From positions 186,001 to 250,000 of the forward strand of contig NZ_WHUV01000006.1 in NCBI RefSeq assembly GCF_009380155.1: DNA of 64,000 nucleotides, written 5' to 3'. The position numbers and the translations under genes are program-made. Below are positions 7,398-16,455 of the stretch, one piece after another (positions within the stretch are counted from its first letter, which is position 1; each line of letters starts with the position of its first letter). Origin of the DNA: Pseudomonas piscis (GTDB lineage: Bacteria > Pseudomonadota > Gammaproteobacteria > Pseudomonadales > Pseudomonadaceae). The notes below the pieces were generated by a model, which saw nothing but the letters and a program-made list of their open reading frames with translations, had not been told where the DNA came from and ran no database searches.

Positions 7398-10300
7398 GCC
7401 AGACCAATCGCCTGTCCAACGGCGGACGCATCGACCGCAACAAGGTCCTGACCTTCACCTTCAACGGCCAGAGCTACAAGGGCTTCGAGGGCGACACCCT
7501 GGCCTCGGCGCTGCTGGCCAACGGGGTCGATATCATCGGCCGCAGCTTCAAGTACTCGCGGCCCCGGGGCATCTTCGCCGCCGGTTGCGAGGAGCCCAAC
7601 GCGGTGCTGCAGATCGGCGCCACCGAAGCGACCCAGGTCCCCAACGTGCGGGCCACCCAGCAGGCGCTGTACCAGGGCCTGGTGGCCACCAGCACCAACG
7701 GCTGGCCCAGCGTCAACAACGACATGATGGGGATTCTCGGCAAGGTCGGCGGCAAGCTGATGCCGCCGGGCTTCTACTACAAGACCTTCATGTATCCGCA
7801 GTCGTTCTGGATGACCTACGAGAAGTACATCCGCAAGGCCGCAGGCCTGGGCCGCTCGCCCACCGAGAACGATCCGGACAGCTACGACAACATGAACCAC
7901 CACTGCGACGTGCTGGTAGTCGGTGCCGGGCCTGCGGGCCTGGCCGCCGCCCTGGCCGCCGCTCGCAGCGGTGCGCGGGTGATCCTCGCCGATGAGCAGG
8001 AAGAGTTCGGCGGCAGCCTGCTGGACAGCCGCGAGAGCCTGGACGGCAAGCCTGCCGCCGAGTGGGTGGCCAGCGCCCTGGCCGAGCTCAAGGCCCTGCC
8101 GGAAGTGATCCTGCTGCCACGGGCCACGGTCAACGGCTATCACGACCACAACTTCCTGACCATTCACGAACGCCTCACCGACCACCTGGGAGACCGTGCG
8201 CCCATCGGCCAGGTGCGCCAGCGCATCCACCGGGTGCGAGCCAAGCGTGTGGTGCTGGCCACCGGCGCCCACGAGCGGCCGCTGGTGTACGGCAACAACG
8301 ACGTGCCGGGCAACATGCTCGCGGGCGCGGTTTCCACCTACGTGCGTCGCTACGGCGTGGCCCCGGGCAAGAAGCTGGTGCTGTCCACCAACAACGACCA
8401 TGCCTATCGCGTGGCCCTGGACTGGCTCGACGCCAGCCTGCAAGTGGTGGCCATCGCCGATGCCCGGCACAACCCCCGTGGCGCCCTGGTGGAGGAAGCG
8501 CGGGCCAAGGGCATTCGCATCCTGACGTCCAGCGCGGTGATCGAGGCGCGCGGCAGCAAGCACGTGACCGGCGCCCGGGTGGCGGCCATCGACGTCAAGG
8601 CGCACAAGGTCACCAGCCCCGGCGAGTGGCTCGACTGCGACCTGATCGCCAGCTCCGGCGGCTACAGCCCGGTGGTGCACCTGGCTTCGCACCTGGGCGG
8701 CAAGCCGGTATGGCGCGAAGACATCCTCGGTTTCGTGCCGGGCGAAGCGCCGCAGAAGCGCGTGTGCGTGGGCGGCATCAATGGTGTCTACAGCCTGGGC
8801 GACTCCCTGGCCGATGGTTTCGAAGGCGGCGTGCGCGCGGCCAGCGAGGCTGGGTTCCAGGTAGTCGAGGGTGTGTTGCCCAAGGCCCTGGCCCGGCATG
8901 AAGAACCCACCCTGGCGCTATTCCAGGTGCCCCATGAAAAAGGCACCGCACGGGCGCCCAAGCAGTTCGTCGACCTGCAGAACGACGTCACCGCCGCCGC
9001 CATCGAACTGGCGACCCGCGAGGGCTTCGAGTCGGTGGAGCACGTCAAGCGCTACACCGCCCTGGGCTTCGGCACCGACCAGGGCAAGCTGGGCAACGTC
9101 AACGGCCTGGCCATCGCCGCCCGTTCGCTGAACGTCAGCATCCCGCAGATGGGCACCACCATGTTCCGCCCGAACTACACGCCGATCACCTTCGGCGCCG
9201 TGGCCGGGCGTCATTGCGGGCATATCTTCGAGCCGGTGCGCTTTACCGCGCTGCATGCCTGGCATGTGCAGAACGGCGCCAAGTTCGAGGACGTCGGCCA
9301 GTGGAAGCGGCCCTGGTACTTCCCGAAGAACGGCGAAGACCTGCATGCCGCGGTCAAGCGCGAATGCCAGGCGGTGCGCGACAGCGTCGGCCTGCTGGAC
9401 GCCTCGACCCTGGGCAAGATCGATATCCAGGGGCCGGATGCCCGTGAATTCCTCAACCGCATCTACACCAACGCCTGGACCAAGCTCGACGTGGGCAAGG
9501 CCCGCTACGGCCTGATGTGCAAGGAAGACGGCATGGTCTTCGACGACGGCGTCACCGCCTGCCTGGCCGACAACCACTTCCTGATGACCACCACCACCGG
9601 TGGCGCGGCCCGCGTGCTGCAATGGCTGGAGATCTACCAGCAGACCGAATGGCCGGAGCTGAAGGTGTACTTCACCTCGGTCACCGACCACTGGGCCACC
9701 CTGACCCTGTCGGGCCCCAATAGCCGCAAGCTGCTCAGCGAAGTGACCGACATCGACCTGGACAAGGACGGCTTCCCGTTCATGACCTGGAAGGAAGGCC
9801 TGGTGGGCGGCGTGCCGGCCCGGGTGTTCCGGATTTCGTTCACCGGCGAGCTGTCCTATGAGGTCAACGTCCAGGCCAACTACGCCATGGGCGTGCTGGA
9901 GCAGATCGTCGAGGCGGGCAAGAAATACAACCTGACCCCTTACGGCACCGAGACCATGCACGTGCTGCGGGCCGAGAAGGGCTTCATCATCGTCGGCCAG
10001 GACACCGACGGCTCCATGACCCCTGACGATCTGAACATGGGCTGGTGCGTGGGCCGTACCAAGCCGTTCTCGTGGATCGGTTGGCGCGGGATGAACCGCG
10101 AGGACTGCGTGCGCGAGGAACGCAAGCAACTGGTGGGCCTCAAGCCGCTGGACCCGACCCAGTGGCTGCCCGAGGGCGCGCAGCTGGTGTTCAACCCCAA
10201 GCAGGCGATCCCCATGAGCATGGTCGGTCACGTGACTTCCAGCTACGCCCACAACTCCCTGGGGTATTCCTTCGCCCTGGCGGTGGTCAAGGGTGGCCTC

Positions 10301-10411
10301 AAGCGCATGGGCGAGCGGGTCTTCGCGCCCCTGGCCGATGGCCGGGTGATCGAGGCGGAAATCGTTTCTTCGGTGTTCTTCGATCCCAAGGGCGATCGGC
10401 AGAACGTCTAA
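7394..10411 (+). CDS. soxA: Sarcosine oxidase, alpha subunit
   Basis: 1005 residues, full length. The N-terminal 2Fe-2S-ferredoxin-like domain (about 20-100, with FAAGCEEPNAVLQ) lacks a full cluster ligand set, as in known SoxA. It is followed by a pyridine-nucleotide-disulfide-oxidoreductase fold with VVGAGPAGLAAALAAARSG near residue 175 for NAD, and a C-terminal aminomethyltransferase (GcvT-like) domain that binds THF and catches the methyl carbon as methylene-THF. It starts inside the soxD stop (ATGA overlap). It is followed by a 130-base gap containing a REP pair before soxG. Confidence 0.95.
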   Translation: MSQTNRLSNGGRIDRNKVLTFTFNGQSYKGFEGDTLASALLANGVDIIGRSFKYSRPRGIFAAGCEEPNAVLQIGATEATQVPNVRATQQALYQGLVATSTNGWPSVNNDMMGILGKVGGKLMPPGFYYKTFMYPQSFWMTYEKYIRKAAGLGRSPTENDPDSYDNMNHHCDVLVVGAGPAGLAAALAAARSGARVILADEQEEFGGSLLDSRESLDGKPAAEWVASALAELKALPEVILLPRATVNGYHDHNFLTIHERLTDHLGDRAPIGQVRQRIHRVRAKRVVLATGAHERPLVYGNNDVPGNMLAGAVSTYVRRYGVAPGKKLVLSTNNDHAYRVALDWLDASLQVVAIADARHNPRGALVEEARAKGIRILTSSAVIEARGSKHVTGARVAAIDVKAHKVTSPGEWLDCDLIASSGGYSPVVHLASHLGGKPVWREDILGFVPGEAPQKRVCVGGINGVYSLGDSLADGFEGGVRAASEAGFQVVEGVLPKALARHEEPTLALFQVPHEKGTARAPKQFVDLQNDVTAAAIELATREGFESVEHVKRYTALGFGTDQGKLGNVNGLAIAARSLNVSIPQMGTTMFRPNYTPITFGAVAGRHCGHIFEPVRFTALHAWHVQNGAKFEDVGQWKRPWYFPKNGEDLHAAVKRECQAVRDSVGLLDASTLGKIDIQGPDAREFLNRIYTNAWTKLDVGKARYGLMCKEDGMVFDDGVTACLADNHFLMTTTTGGAARVLQWLEIYQQTEWPELKVYFTSVTDHWATLTLSGPNSRKLLSEVTDIDLDKDGFPFMTWKEGLVGGVPARVFRISFTGELSYEVNVQANYAMGVLEQIVEAGKKYNLTPYGTETMHVLRAEKGFIIVGQDTDGSMTPDDLNMGWCVGRTKPFSWIGWRGMNREDCVREERKQLVGLKPLDPTQWLPEGAQLVFNPKQAIPMSMVGHVTSSYAHNSLGYSFALAVVKGGLKRMGERVFAPLADGRVIEAEIVSSVFFDPKGDRQNV

Positions 10412-10417
10412 CCAGAT

Positions 10418-10510
10418 CCCGTAGGAGCGAGGCTTGCCCGCGAAAAGGTAAGCGCGGTGCCTCAGCCAGAGCGCGATGTGCTCATCGCCGGCAAGCTCCG
10501 CCCCTACGGG
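10418..10510. repeat. REP pair between soxA and soxG
   Basis: The outer arms CCCGTAGG (10418-10425) and CCTACGGG (10503-10510) are perfect complements. The inner blocks GAGCGAGGCTTGCCCGCG and CCGGCAAGCTCCGCCC are inverted REP cores of the Pseudomonas 'GTAGGAGCGAGGCTTGCCCGCG' type. Such pairs fold in mRNA and can reduce expression of the distal gene. Confidence 0.8.
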
Positions 10511-10541
10511 TGTGATGCAAGAATTTGCAGATAGGTGCTCT

Positions 10542-11174
10542 ATGACCGCAGTCAACGTTTACCAACAGCGCCCGAACGACGAAGCCAAGGCCCAATCGCC
10601 ATTGCACCACGCCGACCTGCCGGGTCTGGTGGGCAAGGGCCGCAAGAACGCCGGGGTGATCCTGCGCGAGAAGAAATTCCTCGGCCACCTGACCCTGCGT
10701 GGCGATGGCCATGACCCGGCCTTCGCCGCGGGGGTGCACAAGGCCCTGGGCCTGGAACTGCCGGCCGCTTTGACCCTGGTGAGCAAGGGCGAGACCAGCC
10801 TGCAATGGCTGGGACCGGACGAGTGGCTGTTGATCGTGCCCGGTGGCGAGGAATTCGCCGCCGAGCAGAAGCTGCGCGAGGCCCTGGGCGAGTTGCATAT
10901 CCAGATCGTCAACGTCAGCGGTGGCCAGCAGATTCTCGAACTGTCCGGCCCCGATGTGCGGCGGGTGCTGATGAAGTCCACCAGCTACGACGTGCACCCC
11001 AGCAACTTCCCGGTGGGCAAGGCGGTGGGCACGGTGTTCGCCAAGTCGCAGCTGGTGATCCGCCGCACCGGTGAGGAAACCTGGGAACTGCTGGTGCGCC
11101 GCAGCTTCTCAGACTACTGGTGGCTGTGGTTGCAGGATGCCGCCGCCGAATACGGCCTCAGCGTTCAGGCCTAG
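10542..11174 (+). CDS. soxG: Sarcosine oxidase, gamma subunit
   Basis: 210 residues with the GcvT-like fold of the gamma subunit (LGPDEWLLIVPGGEEF, SGPDVRRVLMKSTSYDVH, LLVRRSFSDYWWLWLQDAA). It contributes to assembly of the tetramer with SoxB, SoxD and SoxA. The ATG at 10542 gives the usual N-terminus (MTAVNVYQQRPND); upstream starts lie in the REP pair. It is separated from soxA by 130 bases of repeat DNA but lies on the same strand with no terminator, so it is part of the operon. Confidence 0.93.
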   Translation: MTAVNVYQQRPNDEAKAQSPLHHADLPGLVGKGRKNAGVILREKKFLGHLTLRGDGHDPAFAAGVHKALGLELPAALTLVSKGETSLQWLGPDEWLLIVPGGEEFAAEQKLREALGELHIQIVNVSGGQQILELSGPDVRRVLMKSTSYDVHPSNFPVGKAVGTVFAKSQLVIRRTGEETWELLVRRSFSDYWWLWLQDAAAEYGLSVQA

Positions 11175-11222
11175 CAGCCTGCTAAGCCCTTGTCGCGGGC
11201 ACGCCTCGCACCTGCGGCGGGA

Positions 11223-11262
11223 TTGTAGGAGCGAGGCTGCCCGCGATTCGACCGCGTAGCGG
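11223..11262. repeat. REP-like element between soxG and purU
   Basis: TTGTAGGAGCGAGGCTGCCC begins at 11224 and continues into GCGATTCGACCGCGTAGCGG. It shares the GTAGGAGCGAGGCT core with the REP pair upstream of soxG. It is a single unpaired copy; the boundaries are approximate. Confidence 0.6.
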
Positions 11263-11291
11263 TTGCCTATCAAGAACAGGAGTTGTCCAGC

Positions 11292-12149
11292 ATGAGCCGC
11301 GCCCCCGACACATGGATCTTGACCGCCGACTGCCCCAGCGTGCTCGGCACGGTGGACGCGGTGACCCGCTTCCTGTTCGAGCAGGGCTGCTACGTCACCG
11401 AGCACCACTCCTTCGACGACCGGCTCTCGGGGCGGTTCTTCATTCGCGTGGAGTTCCGCCAGCCCGATGGCCTCGACGAGCAGGGCTTTCGCGAGGGGCT
11501 GGCCGAGCGCGCCAGGGCTTTCGAGATGAACTTCGAGCTGACGGCCCCGCATTACCGGCCAAAGGTGGTGATCATGGTCTCCAAGGCCGATCACTGCCTC
11601 AACGACCTGCTCTATCGCCAGCGCATCGGTCAGTTGCCCATGGACGTGGTGGCGGTGGTGTCCAACCACCCGGACCTCAAGCCCCTGGCCGACTGGCATC
11701 AGATTCCCTATCACCATTTCCCCCTCGACCCCAACGACAAGCCAGGCCAGGAGCGCCAGGTGTGGCAGGTGATCGAGGCGTCCGGCGCCGAATTGGTGAT
11801 CCTCGCCCGCTACATGCAGGTGCTGTCGCCGGACCTGTGTCGCAAGCTCGACGGCAAGGCGATCAACATCCACCACTCGCTGTTGCCGGGGTTCAAGGGT
11901 GCCAAGCCCTACCACCAGGCCTACAACAAGGGCGTGAAGCTGGTGGGGGCCACCGCCCACTACATCAACAACGATCTGGACGAGGGCCCGATCATCGCCC
12001 AGGGCGTGGAGGTGGTGGACCACAGCTACTATCCCGAGGACCTGATCGCCAAGGGCCGCGATATCGAATGCCTGACCCTCGCCCGGGCGGTGGGTTACCA
12101 CATCGAGCGCCGGGTGTTCCTCAACGGCAACCGCACGGTAGTGCTTTAA
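11292..12149 (+). CDS. purU: Formyltetrahydrofolate deformylase
   Basis: 285 residues: an N-terminal ACT domain (about 8-85, TADCPSVLGTVDAVTRFLFEQG) and a C-terminal formyltransferase domain with INIHHSLLPGFKGAKPYHQA and the DEGPIIAQ aspartate. It hydrolyses 10-formyl-THF to formate and THF, regenerating THF for sarcosine oxidase. The start at 11292 follows AGGAG (11277-11281); a TTG nine bases upstream is less likely. Placement inside the sox operon, followed by fdhA, indicates a catabolic C1-disposal paralogue (PurU2 in P. aeruginosa) rather than the purine-linked one. Confidence 0.92.
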   Translation: MSRAPDTWILTADCPSVLGTVDAVTRFLFEQGCYVTEHHSFDDRLSGRFFIRVEFRQPDGLDEQGFREGLAERARAFEMNFELTAPHYRPKVVIMVSKADHCLNDLLYRQRIGQLPMDVVAVVSNHPDLKPLADWHQIPYHHFPLDPNDKPGQERQVWQVIEASGAELVILARYMQVLSPDLCRKLDGKAINIHHSLLPGFKGAKPYHQAYNKGVKLVGATAHYINNDLDEGPIIAQGVEVVDHSYYPEDLIAKGRDIECLTLARAVGYHIERRVFLNGNRTVVL

Positions 12150-12157
12150 ACCAAGCC

Positions 12158-12256
12158 TCAAGCTGCAAGCGAGAGGCGATAAGCAAAAAAGCGACACGCT
12201 CCAAGCCGCAAGAACGCGGTGTGTACTCTTCTTGCGGCTCGAAGCTTGCCGCTTGA
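12158..12256. repeat. Nested inverted repeat between purU and fdhA
   Basis: The outer arms TCAAGCTGCAAGC (12158-12170) and GCTTGCCGCTTGA (12244-12256) differ at one position. The inner arms AGCCGCAAGAA (12204-12214) and TTCTTGCGGCT (12229-12239) are perfect. The 'AAGCTGCAAGC' composition is that of a common Pseudomonas intergenic repeat. Confidence 0.7.
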
Positions 12257-12302
12257 AGCTGGCTCCACTTTCGTCACAACAACAACTACAGAGGTGACAA
12301 GC

Positions 12303-13502
12303 ATGTCTGGTAATCGTGGTGTGGTGTATCTGGGCAGCGGCAAGGTCGAGGTACAGAAGATCGACTATCCGAAAATGCAGGACCCACGCGGCAGGAAGAT
12401 CGAGCACGGTGTCATCCTGCGCGTGGTTTCCACCAACATCTGCGGTTCGGACCAGCACATGGTCCGTGGCCGTACCACCGCCCAGGTCGGCCTGGTGCTG
12501 GGCCATGAGATCACCGGCGAGGTGATCGAGAAGGGCAGCGACGTCGAGAACCTGAAGATCGGCGACCTGGTCTCGGTGCCGTTCAACGTGGCTTGCGGGC
12601 GCTGCCGTTCCTGTAAGGAGCAGCACACCGGGGTCTGCCTGACCGTCAACCCGGCCCGCGCCGGCGGTGCCTATGGCTACGTCGACATGGGTGACTGGAC
12701 CGGTGGCCAGGCCGAGTACGTACTGGTGCCTTATGCCGACTTCAACCTGCTGAAGCTGCCGGATCGCGACAAGGCCATGGAGAAGATCCGCGACCTGACC
12801 TGCCTGTCCGACATCCTGCCTACCGGCTACCACGGCGCGGTGACCGCCGGTGTCGGCCCCGGTAGCACTGTGTATGTGGCCGGTGCTGGCCCGGTGGGCC
12901 TGGCAGCGGCGGCTTCCGCGCGCCTGCTGGGGGCGGCAGTGGTGATCGTCGGTGACGTCAACCCGGTGCGCCTGGCCCATGCCAAGGCCCAGGGCTTCGA
13001 GATCGCCGACCTGTCCAAGGACACCCCGCTGCACGAGCAGATCGCCGCCTTGCTGGGCGAGCCGGAAGTGGATTGTGCGGTGGATGCGGTGGGCTTCGAA
13101 GCCCGTGGCCATGGTCATGCCGGTGCCCAGCACGAGGCTCCGGCCACCGTGCTCAACTCGCTGATGGGCGTGGTGCGGGTGGCGGGCAAGATCGGTATTC
13201 CCGGGCTGTACGTCACCGAAGATCCGGGCGCGGTGGATGCCGCCGCCAAGCTGGGCAGCCTGAGCATTCGCTTCGGCCTGGGCTGGGCCAAGTCCCATAG
13301 CTTCCATACCGGCCAGACCCCGGTGATGAAGTACAACCGCCAGTTGATGCAAGCCATCATGTGGGACCGGATCAACATCGCCGAAGTGGTGGGCGTGCAG
13401 GTCATCAGCCTCGACGACGCGCCACGTGGCTACGGCGAGTTCGATGCCGGCGTGCCGAAGAAATTCGTCATCGACCCGCACAAGCTGTTCAGCGCGGCCT
13501 GA
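12303..13502 (+). CDS. fdhA: Glutathione-independent formaldehyde dehydrogenase
   Basis: 399 residues, matching the zinc-containing FdhA of Pseudomonas that oxidises formaldehyde to formate with tightly bound NAD. It is a medium-chain dehydrogenase: catalytic-zinc cysteine in STNICGSDQHMV, structural-zinc cysteines in CGRCRSCKEQHTGVC, and the dinucleotide fold GAGPVGLAAAASARLLGA. It removes formaldehyde released when THF is limiting in sarcosine or dimethylglycine oxidation. It is the last gene of the operon and a strong terminator follows within 20 bases. The ATG at 12303 has GAGGTGACAAGC before it. Confidence 0.95.
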   Translation: MSGNRGVVYLGSGKVEVQKIDYPKMQDPRGRKIEHGVILRVVSTNICGSDQHMVRGRTTAQVGLVLGHEITGEVIEKGSDVENLKIGDLVSVPFNVACGRCRSCKEQHTGVCLTVNPARAGGAYGYVDMGDWTGGQAEYVLVPYADFNLLKLPDRDKAMEKIRDLTCLSDILPTGYHGAVTAGVGPGSTVYVAGAGPVGLAAAASARLLGAAVVIVGDVNPVRLAHAKAQGFEIADLSKDTPLHEQIAALLGEPEVDCAVDAVGFEARGHGHAGAQHEAPATVLNSLMGVVRVAGKIGIPGLYVTEDPGAVDAAAKLGSLSIRFGLGWAKSHSFHTGQTPVMKYNRQLMQAIMWDRINIAEVVGVQVISLDDAPRGYGEFDAGVPKKFVIDPHKLFSAA

Positions 13503-13521
13503 ACCCTGCGATAGCGACAAA

Positions 13522-13545
13522 GGGCGACCCACGGTCGCCCTTTTT
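13522..13545 (+). terminator. Rho-independent terminator after fdhA
   Basis: GGGCGACC (13522-13529), loop CAC, GGTCGCCC (13533-13540), then TTTTT. The 8-bp GC-rich stem ends the glyA-sox-purU-fdhA transcript. Confidence 0.9.
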
Positions 13546-13558
13546 CGTTGCCGAACCC

Positions 13559-13700
13559 TGTAGCCGCTGTCGAGCACCAGCGAGGCTGCGTACGGGGGCG
13601 CAGCGCTCGCCAACCACCCCTACGTTGCATCAGTCACACCCTGGACTCCGGCCTGGCGGCCCGTGCCGTGCGCGGCCTGCGGCAGCGGCTACACGAAGCG
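13559..13700. repeat. Inverted-repeat element, second copy of the 3.8-4.3 kb repeat end
   Basis: TGTAGCCGCTG (13559-13569) and CAGCGGCTACA (13683-13693) are perfect 11-base inverted ends around about 110 bases of GC-rich sequence without a gene. The right end extends as a 20-base exact match (13681-13700, reverse complement) to 4154-4173 upstream of glyA. Confidence 0.65.
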
Positions 13701-13731
13701 AGGTTGTCGCCAGTTCATTCCGGCCACAGGA

Positions 13732-14301
13732 TCAATAGCCTTGGCCGGGATAGCTGAACCAGTGCTGTCCGTTGAGCACCTGGCTGACGAAGGCCGGGTC
13801 ATACAAGCCCGGTGCATCGCGCTGGAAACGCGAACGCCATTGCGGCAGCCACCAGTAGTCGAGCGCCGTACTCCTTGGGAACACCACCAGCTGCATGACG
13901 GCCTGGCCGATGGCGCCACGCTGGTACAGCCCGTGGGTGGCGTCCATCCAGCCCAGGTAGTAATCGATGGGCAGCGCGAGCATCAAGGCCGTGGCATGCA
14001 CCTTTTGCGTCTCGCTGCGCTGCGGGTCGGCCAGCAGCGCCAGCGCTTCGCAGTAGTGGGCCGCGGGCCGTTGGACGATCGCCTGGGTCGCCGGGTCTTG
14101 AAGAATACCTAGGGGCCCGCCGTTGTCTCGCCAGTCGGCGCCCTGGCTGTCGTTGACATACTGGTCGATGAATTCGCTCAAGGGGCCGGAGGCCACGGGC
14201 GACCCCGGGCAGGAGGCGCTATCGACCGGGGTGCCGATGCGCCAGATGGCCACGCATGCCGTGAGGGCTAGCAGGATGCAGCAATAGAGCATGGGTTTCA
14301 T
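13732..14301 (-). CDS. Hypothetical lipoprotein
   Basis: 189 residues beginning MKPMLYCCILLALTAC, a lipoprotein signal with lipobox LTAC (Cys16). The mature part is soluble with Trp/Tyr-rich blocks (LDYWWLPQWRSRFQRD, YYLGWMDATHGLYQ) and a Cys in AAHYCEALALL. The start at 14301 is preferred over one 14 codons upstream because it puts the signal at the N-terminus and has GGAA eight bases before it. I do not recognise the family. It stands alone, convergent with fdhA and divergent from nothing obvious. Confidence 0.6.
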   Translation of the reverse strand: MKPMLYCCILLALTACVAIWRIGTPVDSASCPGSPVASGPLSEFIDQYVNDSQGADWRDNGGPLGILQDPATQAIVQRPAAHYCEALALLADPQRSETQKVHATALMLALPIDYYLGWMDATHGLYQRGAIGQAVMQLVVFPRSTALDYWWLPQWRSRFQRDAPGLYDPAFVSQVLNGQHWFSYPGQGY

Positions 14302-14441
14302 TGGGCGCTTCCGTGCGGCGTTGGCCAGTCTGGAACCAGGCACATGGAACCATGGCCTTGGTTTTGGCGTGCGAAGTGTACCGTGCGCCGTTTTGCTGGC
14401 AAGCCGGATGCAGCAAGGGGCCCTGTCAGTACAGGGGCACG

Positions 14442-15116
14442 TCAGAGCGCTGCCAACTGCCCCTGGTACAGCACCGGTCCGGTCGGTTGCCCGGTAGGTG
14501 AACCACCGGAGGGCTCAAGGCTCACGGCCAGGGCAATTGGCGCGCCCAGCAGAGTGCGCTTGGCTTGGTCCAGGTTGATCCTGCCCTTGCCACCCACCGG
14601 CACCACGCCAAGGGAGATTGGCTTGCCGTCGGCGGTAATCGCCCACAGCTCCAGGCTACGATCCAGACCCAGCGCCGGGAGGGTCAATGGCTCGACTTGC
14701 AGGTACTGGGCGTGGGCCAGGATGCGCAATGCCGGTTGCTGCTCGGCACTGAGCAACGTGGCGCTGTAGCGCACCTGGTCGTGCTGCTGGATAAAGCCGA
14801 TGTACAAGGTTGCCAGCACGGCACAGGTGGCAAGAGCCAGGCGCAGGCGCTTCCACAATGGATTCTTGTCCGGCAGGTGCAGTACCTGTGGTTCGATGCG
14901 TGCCTGGATGTTGTGCCACACACGCTCCGGCACATCCTTCTCCGGCAAGGCGTCTGTTAGCACGCCCAGGCTTTCCTGCCATTTCGCCAGCTCTTGGCGC
15001 AGTGCCGGATCGTCCAGCAACAGCGTCTCGAAACGCCGTCGGGCGGCGCCACGCATCAGGCCAATGGCGTAGTCGGCAGCCAGGGCGCGACGTCGCGCAG
15101 GGGTTTGATAATTCAT
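14442..15116 (-). CDS. Anti-sigma factor, RskA/anti-sigma-K family
   Basis: 224 residues. The N-terminal cytoplasmic anti-sigma domain (about 1-90, with YAIGLMRGAARRRFETLLLDDPALRQELAKWQ-like zinc-less ASD) is followed by one membrane helix (LALATCAVLATLYIGF) and a periplasmic anti-sigma-K factor RskA domain (LELWAITADGKPISLGVVPVGGKG). It should hold the adjacent ECF sigma factor at the membrane until an envelope or redox signal leads to release. The ATG at 15116 overlaps the sigma-factor stop (15113-15116), the normal arrangement for coupled stoichiometric synthesis. Confidence 0.85.
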   Translation of the reverse strand: MNYQTPARRRALAADYAIGLMRGAARRRFETLLLDDPALRQELAKWQESLGVLTDALPEKDVPERVWHNIQARIEPQVLHLPDKNPLWKRLRLALATCAVLATLYIGFIQQHDQVRYSATLLSAEQQPALRILAHAQYLQVEPLTLPALGLDRSLELWAITADGKPISLGVVPVGGKGRINLDQAKRTLLGAPIALAVSLEPSGGSPTGQPTGPVLYQGQLAAL

Positions 15117-15715
15117 GATTCCAGGCACCGGCGCAGGCGTTCCATGCCACGGCGAATCCAGGACTTCACCGAGCCCAGGGGCGCAGCCAGGTACTCGGCC
15201 AGCTCCGAGCTGGACAGGCCCCGGAAATAGGCCACGGTAATGGACTGGCGCTGCATCCCCTCTAGGCTTTCCAGGCAGCGGTTCAGGGCCTTGGCTTGCC
15301 GGGCACTGTCCAGTTGTTCGTGGGCTGAGGCCGTCTCGTCCAGCAACTGTTGTTCTTCGTGATCCTGCAAGGGGCGTTCACGTTGTTTACGCAGCTGGTC
15401 GATGGCCTGGTTGCGAGTGATGTTGATCATCCAGGTCATGGGGGCCGAGAGATGTGGTTGGTAGTGACTGGCGTTGTTCCAGATGCGTACGAAACTTTCC
15501 TGAAGAACCTCCTCGGCCAGGTCCCGTCGCCCCATGAAGTGCAGCGCAATGCCATGCAGGCGCGGGGCAACGCTGTGGTACAGAGCCTCAAAAGCGCGGC
15601 GATCTCCCAGTGAGCACTGGGCCAGCAAGTGTCTGAGAGGATCTGGGTCGAGACTGGAAATGGCGGTTCTCCAGGCAGGCAGGAAGGGGACGAATGACGA
15701 CCGACGACAGGGCAT
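15113..15715 (-). CDS. ECF RNA polymerase sigma factor, SigK-like
   Basis: About 200 residues with sigma region 2 (AFEALYHSVAPRLHGIALHFMGRRDLAEEVLQESFVRIWNNA, then TWMINITRNQAIDQLRK) and region 4 (LEGMQRQSITVAYFRGLSSSELAEYLAAPLGSVKSWIRRGMERLRRCL). It pairs with the overlapping RskA-type anti-sigma gene. The start is uncertain: I use the ATG at 15715, 21 residues before the first conserved helix, but a nearer non-ATG start is possible. The fasciclin gene next to it is a likely target, by analogy with the mycobacterial SigK-RskA-MPT70/83 system. Confidence 0.82.
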   Translation of the reverse strand: MPCRRSSFVPFLPAWRTAISSLDPDPLRHLLAQCSLGDRRAFEALYHSVAPRLHGIALHFMGRRDLAEEVLQESFVRIWNNASHYQPHLSAPMTWMINITRNQAIDQLRKQRERPLQDHEEQQLLDETASAHEQLDSARQAKALNRCLESLEGMQRQSITVAYFRGLSSSELAEYLAAPLGSVKSWIRRGMERLRRCLES

Positions 15716-15812
15716 GCAGCCTGAGGTTAGTCCAGGGTCGGTCGTTGTTCCATTCACCTTCGTCCACCTCATGGCTGTACCGGTCCCGACGGACGGGGCC
15801 GGCACTCAGGAC

Positions 15813-16406
15813 TCAGCCTTTGGGCAAGAGCACCCTGTCGATCACCTGGATCACACCGTTGGACTGGTTGACGTCATAGGTGGTGATGTCGGCGACACTC
15901 CCTTTTTCATCCTTGATCTGGATGTTGTGCGGGCCATTCATCATCAGCCACAGCTTGCCGCCGGACACGGTAGTCAGTTCGGCCTTGCCGCCGCCCGCCT
16001 GGATCCGCCTGGACAGCTCCATCATGTCCAGCTTGCCGGCGACCACGTGGTAGGTGAGCACGTGGGTCAGGGCTGCCTTGTTCTCCGGCTTGAGCAGGGT
16101 GTCGACGGTGCCGGCAGGAAGCGCGGCAAAGGCTGAATTGACAGGGGCGAACACGGTGAACGGACCTTTGCCCTTCAAGGTCTGGACCAGCCCGGCGGCT
16201 TTCACCGCTGCTACCAGGGTGGTGTGATCGGCGGAATTGACCGCATTGTCGATGATGTCCTTGGTCGGCAGCATGGCCTGGCCGCCAACCATGACGGTGT
16301 CGTGGTTCATTTCGGCGGCCTGGACGCTGGCCAGGCCCATGGCAGTGCCCAAGGTCAGGCTCAACAGGCTGGCAATCAAGGGGGCTTTGATCGAGTTGCG
16401 CTTCAT
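15813..16406 (-). CDS. Secreted fasciclin (FAS1) domain protein
   Basis: 197 residues: a signal peptide (MKRNSIKAPLIASLLSLTLGTAMGLASVQAA) then a single FAS1 domain of about 135 residues with the H1 motif (GKGPFTVFAPVNSAFAALP) and the YHVVAGKLD and NGVIQVIDRVLLP blocks. FAS1 proteins are secreted or surface adhesion and carbohydrate-binding modules. It lies just upstream of the SigK/RskA-like pair on the same strand. A candidate ECF-type promoter lies 50-80 bases upstream. The start at 16406 has AAGGATCACC before it. Confidence 0.88.
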   Translation of the reverse strand: MKRNSIKAPLIASLLSLTLGTAMGLASVQAAEMNHDTVMVGGQAMLPTKDIIDNAVNSADHTTLVAAVKAAGLVQTLKGKGPFTVFAPVNSAFAALPAGTVDTLLKPENKAALTHVLTYHVVAGKLDMMELSRRIQAGGGKAELTTVSGGKLWLMMNGPHNIQIKDEKGSVADITTYDVNQSNGVIQVIDRVLLPKG

Positions 16407-16455
16407 GATGGTGATCCTTGTGAGAGTACGGCCAGACAATTTCTGTCCGTGTGGG

